Part shown: piece after piece, positions 35,560-44,692 of the stretch
Layout of the letters: every line of letters begins with the position of its first letter
How positions within the stretch are numbered: the stretch's first letter is position 1
Translations under genes and position numbers: made by a program
Origin: Dorea sp. 5-2
GTDB lineage: Bacteria > Bacillota > Clostridia > Lachnospirales > Lachnospiraceae
Assembly (NCBI RefSeq): GCF_000403455.2
Contig: NZ_KE159720.1
Span: 90,213-154,212, forward strand
Length of the DNA stretch: 64,000 bases
Direction: 5' to 3'
The notes under the pieces: generated by a model
What the model saw: only the letters and a program-made list of their open reading frames with translations
Told to the model about the DNA's origin: nothing
Databases searched by the model: none

Positions 35560-36831
35560 ATGGATAATTGTGTAGTAAGACAGGCTATAAAGGATCTGCG
35601 GACAGACGCGGTGATCGGATATGAGCTTCTGATCCAGGAAGATCAGAGCAGTTTATACAATCCGAGTTCGGACAGCGTGGCGGCAAATACGATGGTTTCC
35701 TTCCTGTCCGAGAATTCTGATCGCATATTTAAGGATAAGAAGACGTTCATGACGTTTACTCCGACGCTTCTCTTTCGGAACACTCCGAAGATCTTTGACA
35801 AAGAGAAGGTTGTGATACAGATTGAAGATAATATCGTGGTCCATGCACTGGCAGCGATCCTGATCAGTAAATACCGCGAAGAGGGATATCATTTTGCGAT
35901 CAATGATTTTCAGTTTACGCCGAAATATTTCAGCATGTTAGAACATGTGGACTATATCAAGATGGACATCTCGAATAAGATGGATGAGGAACAGATGCGT
36001 TCCGTCGCCAATGTGGTGGATATGGCGCATGGTTTCCAGAAAGAATTCATCGCTACGGGCGTGAACACCAAAGAAGTCTATGACCGCGCGGTAGAATTGA
36101 AGGCGGATTATGTAGAGGGGAACTACATCTCAGGATCGGCGATCACAAAGACCAGCCGGATGGACTTCATGGAGGGGAATCTCTATCAGCTGATCATTGA
36201 GATCACGAAGGATGAACCGGATGTGGAGATTCTTGAGGAGATCATAACCCGGGATGCATCCCTTACATACGCCCTTCTTAAGATGGCGAATTCGGCATAT
36301 TTTGCCGTGCACCATGAGACGACGTCTGTGCGGCAGGCGTTGGTGCGCGTCGGCATCAGCCAGCTGAAGCAGTGGGTTTATCTGCTGAGTTTTGAAGATA
36401 AGGAGAATTCATCGGAAGAGCTTCTTAAGACCTCCTTCATGCGTGCGAACTTCGCGTCCGCATTGGTCAAGAAGCTGAAGAAGTTCTCCATCAACAGTTC
36501 GGACGCGTACCTGATGGGTATGTTCTCGACACTGGAATATATGATCGACGCTCCGATCGCAGATATCCTCTATGAGATACCGATCATAGATGCGATCAAA
36601 GACGCGCTGATATCCAGAGAGGGAGAGGCAGGCAGGCTCTTTGAGCTGATCCTCTGCTATGAGAATGCGAATTGGAGCGAGATCAAGGTGATCGCGGAAG
36701 AACTGGGGCTTAAGACGAACGAGATGGCGCAGATCTATATGGATTCTGTGGAAGAGGTCAATAATATCTGGGACAATGTCGTGGGTATGAGCGAGAATGA
36801 GAATGAGAATGAATCCGGCACGGCAGAATAG
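35560..36831 (+). CDS. EAL-like/HDOD domain protein (YuxH-type)
   Basis: A 423-aa protein with an N-terminal EAL fold (about residues 1-200) and a C-terminal HDOD domain (about 200-405, LEEIITRDASLTYALLKMAN). EAL-HDOD proteins are signalling proteins often linked to c-di-GMP. Here the catalytic signatures are degraded: GYELLIQ for the EAL motif, NDFQFTPKYF where active enzymes have DDFGTGYS, and ATGVNT where EGVE is expected. A scaffold or binding role is more likely than phosphodiesterase activity. It directly follows cheV and is probably co-translated with it. Confidence 0.85.
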   Translation: MDNCVVRQAIKDLRTDAVIGYELLIQEDQSSLYNPSSDSVAANTMVSFLSENSDRIFKDKKTFMTFTPTLLFRNTPKIFDKEKVVIQIEDNIVVHALAAILISKYREEGYHFAINDFQFTPKYFSMLEHVDYIKMDISNKMDEEQMRSVANVVDMAHGFQKEFIATGVNTKEVYDRAVELKADYVEGNYISGSAITKTSRMDFMEGNLYQLIIEITKDEPDVEILEEIITRDASLTYALLKMANSAYFAVHHETTSVRQALVRVGISQLKQWVYLLSFEDKENSSEELLKTSFMRANFASALVKKLKKFSINSSDAYLMGMFSTLEYMIDAPIADILYEIPIIDAIKDALISREGEAGRLFELILCYENANWSEIKVIAEELGLKTNEMAQIYMDSVEEVNNIWDNVVGMSENENENESGTAE

Positions 36832-36899
36832 AAGATGCATATACTGATGTGGTAGCATCGTATACTTGGAAGTCTTATACATCAAAGCGGAGGTGGCTT

Positions 36900-37652
36900 A
36901 TGATCAGCGGTATTTCAGGAGTCGGTCATATGACGGGCGTCCTGGCGGTTCAGCCTTATAAGGGCGCAAAGCAGAATACAGAATATGCGGCGCCGGCGTC
37001 TAAGTCCGGTATGCGGCCCGCGCAGAAAGTCGGCGCAGTCTATCCGGGGCGCGGGGCGAGTCCGGGTACACCGGTAGAACCGGTATCACCTGTAAAAGCG
37101 GTGACTTCGCAGGGAACTCGTGGGATTGCGTATGCAATTCCTTTCCTGAGAAAGGGCATGGATCCGGCGGAGTTGTCTGTCCGTATGCGCATGCAGTATA
37201 TTGACCCGGAAACTGGTCAGAAAGCTGCGGGAGTAACGGCAGGCGAGACCGGACAGAGAGTACCGGGAGCAGAAGGCAGCCAGAGCACGGCAGGGGTACA
37301 GGAAGCATCCGGTGAGAAAGAGTGTCAGACATGTAAGGAAAGAAAGTATCAGGACGGTTCGGATGATGCGGGAGTTTCTTATCAGACTCCGACACATATA
37401 GCGCCGGAACAGGCGGCGTCTGCGGTAAGAGGACATGAGATGGAGCATGTCGTGCGGGAGCGCGCGTCGGCAGAACGCAAAGACCGGCGTGTGGTCAGCC
37501 AGTCGGTCTCCATGCATACGGCGATCTGCCCGGAGTGCGGCAGGGTCTATGTATCCGGAGGAACGACCAGGACTACGACGGCGTCCGATCCGAAACCGGA
37601 TCAGCCTGCGGCAGACGAGAATTCCCGGGGCGGATTTGACGTTGCTGCGTAG
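36900..37652 (+). CDS. SprA-like protein with HExxH motif
   Basis: A 250-aa protein with a disordered Pro/Gly/Thr-rich first two thirds and a folded C-terminal part. That part contains HEMEH (zinc-metalloprotease HExxH pattern) in AAVRGHEMEHV-like context (AASAVRGHEMEHV), and a CPECG zinc-ribbon-like pair; CQTC lies upstream. It resembles the SprA-related putative metalloprotease family from memory, but that match is moderate. It lies between the EAL-HDOD gene and a chemoreceptor. The ATG at 36900 has GGAGGTGG seven bases upstream. Confidence 0.6.
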   Translation: MISGISGVGHMTGVLAVQPYKGAKQNTEYAAPASKSGMRPAQKVGAVYPGRGASPGTPVEPVSPVKAVTSQGTRGIAYAIPFLRKGMDPAELSVRMRMQYIDPETGQKAAGVTAGETGQRVPGAEGSQSTAGVQEASGEKECQTCKERKYQDGSDDAGVSYQTPTHIAPEQAASAVRGHEMEHVVRERASAERKDRRVVSQSVSMHTAICPECGRVYVSGGTTRTTTASDPKPDQPAADENSRGGFDVAA

Positions 37653-37720
37653 ATGTATGCCTTTAAGAAATCAACGACAAGAGATAGAACACGAGAATAA
37701 GAGAGAGAGGATGTATATCC

Positions 37721-39370
37721 ATGCGAAAAAGTATTAATAAGATGGTTGGGATCCGGGTCGCTACGACGGTTGCTGCAGTGCTTATATACAGTTTTGCAGT
37801 TACGGCGAATATTTTTGTTATAAAAGATACGCAGAAAGCCAGTATCGAGGCGACGACATTGTTGGACACGATTGAGAAAGCAGAGGTGGCACATTACAAA
37901 TGGTCAAGCGGACTGAGTAATGCGCTGTACGCCGGGAAGGAATTCACCGGAAGCATAGACCCGACGACTTGTGTCCTGGGACAGTGGCTCTATGGGGAAG
38001 CGGCTACGGAGAATGAGAAGGTACTTGCGTTAAGAGAAGAACTGGAGCCTTTGCATAAGGAACTGCATGAGTCTGCAAGCTATGTCCTGGACATGTTGAA
38101 GACGGATCCGGCAGGCGCGCAGGAGTATTACCAGAATACGATCCAGACGAACCTGACAACGCTGGTCGGCGTTCTGGATGAAGTCGTGGAAGAGGGAACT
38201 GTGTTGAAGGATGCCAGTGCGGCAAGTATGAGCCGGACGCTCCATATCGTACAGATCGTGTCCGGAATCTGTTTCTTCCTTGCCTTGTTCTTCCTTCTCA
38301 GTCTGGTAAGGTACGTATTGAAACAGATCGTAAAGCCTATGGTCTATATCAGCAGCAAAGTAAGTCCGCTTATGGAAGGAAATCTCAAACTTGATATTGA
38401 GTATGAGGCGGAAAATGAACTGGGCGACCTGGCGAATGTCCTGAGGACTTCGATGAAAGTAATAGAAGGATACGTCGAGGATATTGACCGCATCATGGGG
38501 CAGCTTGCAAAAGGCAACTTCAATGTGGGCACATCCGCAACCTATATCGGAGATTTCCAGACGATCGAGCGTGCGATCAATAGCTTCACACGGACGCTGT
38601 CTTCGGCGATCGGCAGTATCGGGAATGCGGAGCGGCAGATCTCGGGCAATGCAGATCAGTTATCCAGCAGTTCGCAGTCTCTTGCGCAGGGCGCGACAGA
38701 GCAGGCAAGCGCGGTAGAGCAGCTCTATGCGACGTTGGATGAATTGTCCAAGACGGCATCTAAGAATGTAGACATGGCAAACGAGGCGCAGAACAATGCG
38801 AAGCTGACCGGCGAGCAGGTTACCGTAAGCAGCCGTCAGATGGAAGAGATGGTTGCGGCTATGAAGGATATTACGCAGGCGTCCCATAAGATTAACGAGA
38901 TTATTGTAACCATTGAGAATATCGCGTTCCAGACGAATATCCTTGCCCTGAATGCGGCGGTAGAGGCAGCGCGCGCAGGATCGGCGGGTAAAGGTTTCGC
39001 GGTAGTGGCAGATGAAGTACGCAGCCTTGCGGCACAGTCTGACGGAGCTGCGAAGGAGACCAAAGATCTTATCGAAGAGTCGGTTCATGCGACAGAACGC
39101 GGAAGCGCGATCGTCGATGAAGTATCCGTGACACTGCAGAAGACTCTGGATCTTGTGACGAAGTCCAACACTGCGATCGGTTATATCGCAGATGCGATCA
39201 ATGGCGAGGCGGAATCCATTAAGCAGGTTACAGACGGGATTGCCCAGATCGCGGAGGTTGTCCAGACGAACTCTGCAAGCAGCCAGGAATCTGCGGCAGT
39301 CAGCGAAGAGCTCTTCGATCAGGTACGCCTGCTCCGTGAAGAGACAGGAAGATTCCAGCTTAAGAAATAA
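37721..39370 (+). CDS. Methyl-accepting chemotaxis protein with CZB-like extracellular domain
   Basis: A 549-aa receptor: membrane helix about 11-34, extracellular region 35-172, membrane helix about 175-197, HAMP, and the cytoplasmic signalling coiled coil with [20 protein letters not shown]. The extracellular part has the pattern of the chemoreceptor zinc-binding (CZB) domain: His58 and Trp61 in AHYKW, Cys84 in CVLGQW, His112 and His116. CZB domains bind zinc by one Cys and three His, and are usually cytoplasmic, so this position is less common. It ends the long plus-strand motility series before a strong terminator. Confidence 0.92.
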   Translation: MRKSINKMVGIRVATTVAAVLIYSFAVTANIFVIKDTQKASIEATTLLDTIEKAEVAHYKWSSGLSNALYAGKEFTGSIDPTTCVLGQWLYGEAATENEKVLALREELEPLHKELHESASYVLDMLKTDPAGAQEYYQNTIQTNLTTLVGVLDEVVEEGTVLKDASAASMSRTLHIVQIVSGICFFLALFFLLSLVRYVLKQIVKPMVYISSKVSPLMEGNLKLDIEYEAENELGDLANVLRTSMKVIEGYVEDIDRIMGQLAKGNFNVGTSATYIGDFQTIERAINSFTRTLSSAIGSIGNAERQISGNADQLSSSSQSLAQGATEQASAVEQLYATLDELSKTASKNVDMANEAQNNAKLTGEQVTVSSRQMEEMVAAMKDITQASHKINEIIVTIENIAFQTNILALNAAVEAARAGSAGKGFAVVADEVRSLAAQSDGAAKETKDLIEESVHATERGSAIVDEVSVTLQKTLDLVTKSNTAIGYIADAINGEAESIKQVTDGIAQIAEVVQTNSASSQESAAVSEELFDQVRLLREETGRFQLKK

Positions 39371-39406
39371 TTTGTTTATGTATTTGTTGTATTGCAATCG
39401 TTTTAT

Positions 39407-39460
39407 AAAAGAGAGTACCGGATCATCACTTTTTGAGGATGATCCGGTACTCTCTTTTTG
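39407..39460. terminator. Bidirectional terminator after the chemoreceptor
   Basis: 21-bp arms 39407-39427 and 39438-39458 are perfect reverse complements, with T runs on the plus side (TCTTTTT) and A runs before (read on the minus strand as T). It separates the plus-strand chemoreceptor from the minus-strand comFB-domain gene. Confidence 0.9.
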
Positions 39461-39479
39461 CTGTTATATATAAAAATTA

Positions 39480-40718
39480 TTAATGTCTTGGATTGTCTTT
39501 TATGACCATACATGCCTTGGTGGCTTCCACAGTTACGTCGGAGATGAGTTTGTTGGTATAATAACTTATGAGCGGATCTACGGCGGCGGGTGTGGTGACG
39601 ATGTATTTCGGCAGCAATCCGTTCATCGCCAGCGCAACCGTGTCGGCTTTGCAGCGTTCGCAGGTGCAGACGTCAAACTGGCGCATGAAGTAGATGATCT
39701 TGTCCTTTACGATCTCTTCCATAACGTTCAGGTAGACAAATTCTGGTTCCGGTTCTGGTTCCGGCTCGGAAGCAGGAGCAGATTCCGGTACGGGTGATCC
39801 GGCGGCAGGCATGTCCGCAGACTTTGTTGTTGTGTCTTGCTGAGCTGTCGCTGTATCAGCGGAAGCCGATTCGGTCTGAGCCTGATCCGATGCTGTGCCT
39901 TGCTGAGCTGATGATACATCTTGCTGAGCTGTCGCTATGTCAGTGGAAGCCGAATCCGTCTGATCTGATGGCGCTGTTTGCTGATCCGATGCTGCGTCTT
40001 GCTGAACCGGAGCGGCGGCAGTTTGAGCTGTATCTTGCTGAACCGTCGTTGTGTCAGAAGAAGCCGAGTCAGTCTGAGCCGTAGCTGCATCTTGTTTAGG
40101 CGGAGCCGGATCAGCAGGAACTGATGCCGCGTCCGGCTGAACCGAAGCTGGACCGTCAGAATTTGGAGCAGTGTCCGGTTGAGAGGAAGCTGTGTCGGAA
40201 TTCGATGCGGTTTCCGACGGTACAGGCTCTGTTGTCCCGCTTTGCGCTGCAGCGCCGGAATCTGTCCCGGCATCAGCAGGAGCATCGGAAACGCCCTGCG
40301 TGTCGGCAGGCTCTTCCTGCGTCTTGGCAGCTGCGCCGGCATCCGGAGATGCGGCGGCAAGCTGTGCTTCAAACTGGTTGGATAATTCCTTCTGGATCAA
40401 TTCTGCTACAGGATCTTCGCCTGTCGTATCGATCACAGATATATTCTGTGCCGGAGCAGGCGTACTTACCGGAACAGGTTCCGGATTAGCGTTTACGGTA
40501 TGGTTGGCGGCAGGGCTGCCTGATTCATCCTTTGCTGCCTGCCCGTCAGAAGGGGCGCCATTCCCCGCATCAGGCTGTCCGGCGGCTGCATTCTCAGGAG
40601 CCGCCGCTGCAGGGGATGCGGATTCTTCATTTTTCCCGGATTCTTCTGCCGTGTTCTGTGAATCATGCCCGGCAAGCAGGTTCAGGACATGTGCGGTTTT
40701 ATTACTTCTTCTTGCCAT
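39480..40718 (-). CDS. ComFB-domain protein with long low-complexity linker
   Basis: A 412-aa protein. Residues 1-20 (RRSNKTAHVLNLLAG) form a short amphipathic segment, residues about 25-320 are Ala/Gln/Asp/Thr/Ser/Pro-rich with repeated QQDTA-type units, and about 325-412 is a ComFB domain: YLNVMEEIVKDKI, then VCTCERCKADTVALAMNGL, LPKYIVT. ComFB was named for a competence operon in Bacillus, and ComFB-family proteins have been reported as cyclic-di-nucleotide receptors in cyanobacteria. The gene follows a ParA ATPase by 7 bp. An adaptor that links a second messenger to ParA-based positioning is an inference. Confidence 0.8.
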   Translation of the reverse strand: MARRSNKTAHVLNLLAGHDSQNTAEESGKNEESASPAAAAPENAAAGQPDAGNGAPSDGQAAKDESGSPAANHTVNANPEPVPVSTPAPAQNISVIDTTGEDPVAELIQKELSNQFEAQLAAASPDAGAAAKTQEEPADTQGVSDAPADAGTDSGAAAQSGTTEPVPSETASNSDTASSQPDTAPNSDGPASVQPDAASVPADPAPPKQDAATAQTDSASSDTTTVQQDTAQTAAAPVQQDAASDQQTAPSDQTDSASTDIATAQQDVSSAQQGTASDQAQTESASADTATAQQDTTTKSADMPAAGSPVPESAPASEPEPEPEPEFVYLNVMEEIVKDKIIYFMRQFDVCTCERCKADTVALAMNGLLPKYIVTTPAAVDPLISYYTNKLISDVTVEATKACMVIKDNPRH

Positions 40719-40725
40719 TCTGTGA

Positions 40726-41517
40726 TTACCTCCTTAAAGTAGCCTGACGGAAGCCCTCCGTACGGCTTACGACTTCTTTGACAAAGCTTTTATAATCTAT
40801 GGATGGGTTGGCGTGCGGCGCATGGTCAAATACACTTAAGCCATGTGCAGGCGCTTCCGCTACGGTAACGCTGGTACGGATCTGTACGTCGAATACATGG
40901 GTCCCCATCTGTGCGGCAATATTGTCAGCCATCTCTTTTACTTCGCGGGCAAGCAGTGTCCGCGGGTTGAACTTCGTAAGGATGATCCCCAGGATGTTCA
41001 GGTTCGGGTTCACACTCTGGCGGACGGAATCAACAGTCTCCTTCAACTGGGAAACACCCAGGAGACTCAGGATCTCGGGCGCCATCGGTATGATCAGATG
41101 GTCGGACGTCGCATACGCATTCACCGTCAGAATATTCAGAGCAGGAGGCGTGTCGATAATGATATAATCATAGTTGCCCGCTATGGGAGCCAATGCCTTC
41201 TTAAGAAGGACGTCTCTGTCGGAAGATGTGAATTCAAGTTCCGCACCGCTCAATAAGATATTCGAAGTAATGATATCACAGTAGTCAGTCTCCTGGATCG
41301 CATCCTGGATCGGGATCTGTCCGGTCAGTACGTCATAGATCGTATGGCATTCTTCGATATCAAGTCCGAGGCTGAATCCTAAACTACCCTGTGGGTCCAG
41401 ATCAATCGCCAATATTTTTTTATCATAAAAAGAGCTCAATCCGGCAGCCAGTGCGCTGGATGTGGTTGTCTTGCCTACGCCGCCTTTCTGGTTCGTAAGT
41501 GCGATGATAGTAGCCAA
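40726..41517 (-). CDS. ParA-family ATPase
   Basis: A 263-aa ParA/Soj-type ATPase. KGGVGKTT near residue 11 is the deviant Walker A, with AIDLDPQGSLG as the A' motif and YIIIDTPPAL as Walker B. Such proteins position chromosomes, plasmids, or large complexes such as chemosensory arrays (ParC/PpfA type). No parB or parS is next to it; the partner gene is the ComFB-domain protein 7 bp downstream. It lies opposite fliD. The usual flagellar MinD-like FlhG is missing from the window, but this protein lacks its flagellar context (flhF) and is closer to ParA by its motifs. Confidence 0.88.
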   Translation of the reverse strand: MATIIALTNQKGGVGKTTTSSALAAGLSSFYDKKILAIDLDPQGSLGFSLGLDIEECHTIYDVLTGQIPIQDAIQETDYCDIITSNILLSGAELEFTSSDRDVLLKKALAPIAGNYDYIIIDTPPALNILTVNAYATSDHLIIPMAPEILSLLGVSQLKETVDSVRQSVNPNLNILGIILTKFNPRTLLAREVKEMADNIAAQMGTHVFDVQIRTSVTVAEAPAHGLSVFDHAPHANPSIDYKSFVKEVVSRTEGFRQATLRR

Positions 41518-41684
41518 AATAATTCCTCCATTCGTAATTAAAACTTGTTCTAACTATTATTTAAAGTATACTATATGCCGATAAATAAGTACAGAATAAA
41601 TTTGAATTTGTAGAAATGCGGTTTTCGCGCGTCTCATAGGTCTGTGGACAATAAGCAGTAAGACAAAGAAAAGGAGAGATTGAT

Positions 41685-44174
41685 ATGGCAACAGTAGGTG
41701 GATTGACTACGTCAACAAGCAGCAGCATCAGAGGATATGGCGGTCTTGCCAGTGGTTTGGACAGAGATACCCTGATCGAGGGTATGACTTCGGGTACTAC
41801 CAGTAAGATCACGCAGCAGCAGAAGAAGAAGCAGCAGTTGGAATGGAAGCAGGCGGCGATCCAGAATATCACCAGCAAGCTGCTTGACTTTTCGAATAAG
41901 TATACATCATGGAGTTCCAGTACGAATCTGTTCAGTTCTATGTTCTGGGGCAGGAATAAGATTACGACGACGGGGACGAACAGCAAGTTTGTGTCAGTGT
42001 CCGGAAGCGGAGCGTCGGCAGAAGGCGTGACGATCATGGGTGTGAAGCAGTTGGCGCAGAAGGCGAAGTGGTCAACTAAGACAGGCATTTCCAATCAGGA
42101 GTTATCAACGGGAAGCATTGATATTAACAAGACATATGATATACCGCAATTGGCAGGGAAGGAACTTGAGTTTCAATTAGGCGCTGGTGAGAATGCTAAG
42201 ACCTATACGCTTACGTTAAAGGAGTCTGAGAAATTAGATGACGGGACTGTAAAGACATATGATTATAGCACTCCTCAGAAAGCGCTGGAGGCAATTAAGG
42301 AGCAGTTAGGAAGGGTAGAAGTTACCGGCGCAGGTGGAAAGTCAGAGAAACTTTCGGATTATGTTTCGATAAGTTTAAATGGAAACAAATTTGAGCTTAC
42401 CGGTGATGGGAAAGGGAATAATTTTGAGCTTACCGGAGGATCTGCGTTACAATATTTGGGATTTGCTAAAGATTTGAAGCATAATTTCAAGGATGGGAAG
42501 ACGGTGCAAGCAACTGAGGATGCGGAAAAGAACTTAATTGACCATGTATCTTTTGCACGATTGATGGATGGAAAGAAGCTGACTTTCTCTTACAACGGGA
42601 AATCTGCGGAGATAACTATGCCGGATGCAGAGAGCCTGCAAAAACTAGCGGACGCTAAGTATCCGAATGACTTGGCAAATTCGAAAGAGGAGGCAGTATT
42701 AACGGCAGTAAAGTCTTCTATGCAGATACAATTAGATGCGGCATTTGGCAAGGGGAGAGTTGAGGTTGGATTAGATACGACCAATAATAAGATAACCTTG
42801 AAAACCATGAATCCGGCCGGCGGGGAGGATGCAACATCAACGCTGAAGCTCGTTTCAGGCAATGCTGATGTAAAATACGCATTGGGATTACAGGAAGGCG
42901 CTTCGAACCGTATGAATATGAGCGAACAGCTTAAGAAGGTTCTTAATCCAACAGTTTTTGATAAGGATGAAGTGGTAAAAGATGAAAATGGACAGCCGTT
43001 AAAAGATGATGCTGGCAATGCTATTACGAGAAAGTACACTACTCTTGAGATTAACGGTAAGTCTATTAATGTCTACGAAGACGATACCATGAATTCTTTG
43101 ATGGAGAGAATTAACAGCAGTAATGCTGGTGTCAAGGTGAGTTATCAGGAAGCGGCAGATAAGTTCACGTTTACATCCACAGACGATGGTGCCAGCGGAA
43201 CTATTAACATAAAAGGTAATAGCGTTACAGATGCTCTTTTTGGAATTGCAGCAACTGATTCAGTGGCAGAACGAGGTCAGGACGCAATTGTCGCAGTGAA
43301 ATACGCAGGTTCTGACGAGGCGGTTGAGTTGACTCGCGGAAGCAATTCATTTACTGTAGATGGTTTGACGATTAATGTAAAGGGTAAATTTGGCTATGAC
43401 GAGAGTGGAGCTTTAATAGAGAACGATCCGGATACAGTAGTAGAAATTGACGCTCAGGTTGACGCAGACTCTATCGTAGACACAGTGAAGTCTATGATAG
43501 AAGAATACAACTCCATCATCGAGTTAGTCAACAAAGAAGTGAAGACCAAGCCGGATCGCGATTATGAGCCGCTTACCAGCGAGCAGAAGAAAGAATTGTC
43601 AGAGGACGAGATTGAAGCATGGGAGAAGAAGGCGAAGGAAGGTCTGCTTTATGCGGACAGCGATATCCGAAGCCTTACAAGCGATCTGCGATTCATTATC
43701 GACGGCGGTATCGCTCAGGAACTGGCAGAGATGGGAATTTCAACTTCCACTTCCTACTCTGATAATGGTAAGATAAACTTTGATGAGTCCAAATTCCGCG
43801 CGGCGCTTTCAAGTAATCCGGAGCGCGTGCAGGAGCTTTTTGCAGAATCTTCTGTTCAGAATACGAACGGAAATGGTTACTCCAAGGGTATCGGTGCGAA
43901 CCTCAAGAGCGTACTGGACAAATATGTTAATACCACAGGTGCTATGACCAGCAAGGGTATCCTGATCCGTAAGGCCGGACATGAGAGTTCACCGATGAGT
44001 GTTACGGAGAACACCATGTACAATCAGCTGAAAGCAATCAAGGAGCAGATCAGCAAGCTGCAGGAGCGTCTGGAGACAGAGCGCGACCGTTATATCAAGC
44101 AGTTTACCAGTCTGGAGACTCTGATCTCCCAGATGAACAACCAGAGCGGTTGGTTAAGTCAGTTCGGCGGCTAA
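41685..44174 (+). CDS. fliD: Flagellar filament cap protein FliD
   Basis: FliD caps the filament and helps flagellin polymerise. At 829 aa it is longer than many FliD proteins. The conserved N-terminus (GGLASGLDRDTLIEGM) and coiled-coil C-terminus (ISKLQERLETERDRYIKQFTS) bracket a long middle part (about residues 140-590), whose base use is visibly richer in A and T. That is usual for exposed cap domains under immune or phage pressure. AAAGGAGAG lies upstream of the ATG. It is divergent from parA and leads the fliD-fliS-fliT-like unit. Confidence 0.95.
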   Translation: MATVGGLTTSTSSSIRGYGGLASGLDRDTLIEGMTSGTTSKITQQQKKKQQLEWKQAAIQNITSKLLDFSNKYTSWSSSTNLFSSMFWGRNKITTTGTNSKFVSVSGSGASAEGVTIMGVKQLAQKAKWSTKTGISNQELSTGSIDINKTYDIPQLAGKELEFQLGAGENAKTYTLTLKESEKLDDGTVKTYDYSTPQKALEAIKEQLGRVEVTGAGGKSEKLSDYVSISLNGNKFELTGDGKGNNFELTGGSALQYLGFAKDLKHNFKDGKTVQATEDAEKNLIDHVSFARLMDGKKLTFSYNGKSAEITMPDAESLQKLADAKYPNDLANSKEEAVLTAVKSSMQIQLDAAFGKGRVEVGLDTTNNKITLKTMNPAGGEDATSTLKLVSGNADVKYALGLQEGASNRMNMSEQLKKVLNPTVFDKDEVVKDENGQPLKDDAGNAITRKYTTLEINGKSINVYEDDTMNSLMERINSSNAGVKVSYQEAADKFTFTSTDDGASGTINIKGNSVTDALFGIAATDSVAERGQDAIVAVKYAGSDEAVELTRGSNSFTVDGLTINVKGKFGYDESGALIENDPDTVVEIDAQVDADSIVDTVKSMIEEYNSIIELVNKEVKTKPDRDYEPLTSEQKKELSEDEIEAWEKKAKEGLLYADSDIRSLTSDLRFIIDGGIAQELAEMGISTSTSYSDNGKINFDESKFRAALSSNPERVQELFAESSVQNTNGNGYSKGIGANLKSVLDKYVNTTGAMTSKGILIRKAGHESSPMSVTENTMYNQLKAIKEQISKLQERLETERDRYIKQFTSLETLISQMNNQSGWLSQFGG

Positions 44175-44199
44175 TAAAGCTATTAAAATTGAGTACTTA

Positions 44200-44284
44200 G
44201 GCGTCTCGTCTCATTGCAGATCGAATACTGCATATCCATAGTCCGGAGACCAGGATATGCGGTATTCGGCGATGAGACAGGCGC
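44200..44284 (+). other. Long stem-loop between fliD and fliS
   Basis: Left arm about 44201-44236 and right arm about 44252-44284 pair extensively (CGAATACTGCATATCC with GGATATGCGGTATTCG, and TCTCAT with ATGAGA), giving a stem of over 25 bp with small gaps. No T tract follows, so it is not a normal terminator. It may set mRNA stability or the fliD:fliS ratio. Confidence 0.7.
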
Positions 44285-44308
44285 CAGAACTGGAAAAAGG
44301 GGAAGAAT

Positions 44309-44680
44309 ATGTATCAGAATGGATATGAACAGTATAAGATGCAGTCTGTAAATACGATGACACGCGGAGAGATGCTTCTTCTGCTGTATGATGAGCTGAC
44401 CAAGCGCCTGACCAGGGCGCAGATTGCGTTGAATGATAAGAACTATGATTTGTTTGACAGGTCCGTCCAGAGATCCAGGGAGATCGTGCGGTATCTGGAC
44501 GATACTCTGAATATGGAATATAGTATCAGTTATGAACTGCGGAGGATGTATGAATTCTTCCTCTTTGAACTTAGCAGACTGCAGGCGGGGAGGAACAGCG
44601 CAGTAGTCGATGAACTGAAGCCGCTTGTTGCGGAACTCCGCGATGCGTTCAAAGAAGCCAGCAGAACTGCCGCTGTGTAG
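44309..44680 (+). CDS. fliS: Flagellin-specific export chaperone FliS
   Basis: Binds flagellin in the cytoplasm and brings it to the export gate. The 123-aa protein is all helical, with YKMQSVNTMTRGEMLLLLYD at the N-terminus, a family signature. It follows fliD, with the long stem-loop in between, and precedes a FliT-like gene by 12 bp. Confidence 0.94.
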   Translation: MYQNGYEQYKMQSVNTMTRGEMLLLLYDELTKRLTRAQIALNDKNYDLFDRSVQRSREIVRYLDDTLNMEYSISYELRRMYEFFLFELSRLQAGRNSAVVDELKPLVAELRDAFKEASRTAAV

Positions 44681-44692
44681 CAGGGAGGCATT

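Noticed and set aside
39728..40675. Long frames on the plus strand and other frames opposite the ComFB-domain gene
   Set aside because: They come from low-complexity DNA and have no domain, ribosome site or promoter; they mirror the Ala/Gln/Asp-rich gene.
40726..41517. ParA-family protein as FlhG
   Set aside because: There is no flhF neighbour, the motifs and length match ParA/Soj, and the partner gene encodes a ComFB domain.
41560..41605. GCCGATAA box upstream of fliD as a sigma-D promoter
   Set aside because: The nearest TAAA lies 11 bp before the box, but sigma-D promoters need 14-16 bp. A sigma-A reading (TTGTTC-18-TACTAT) is also only fair, so no promoter is called.
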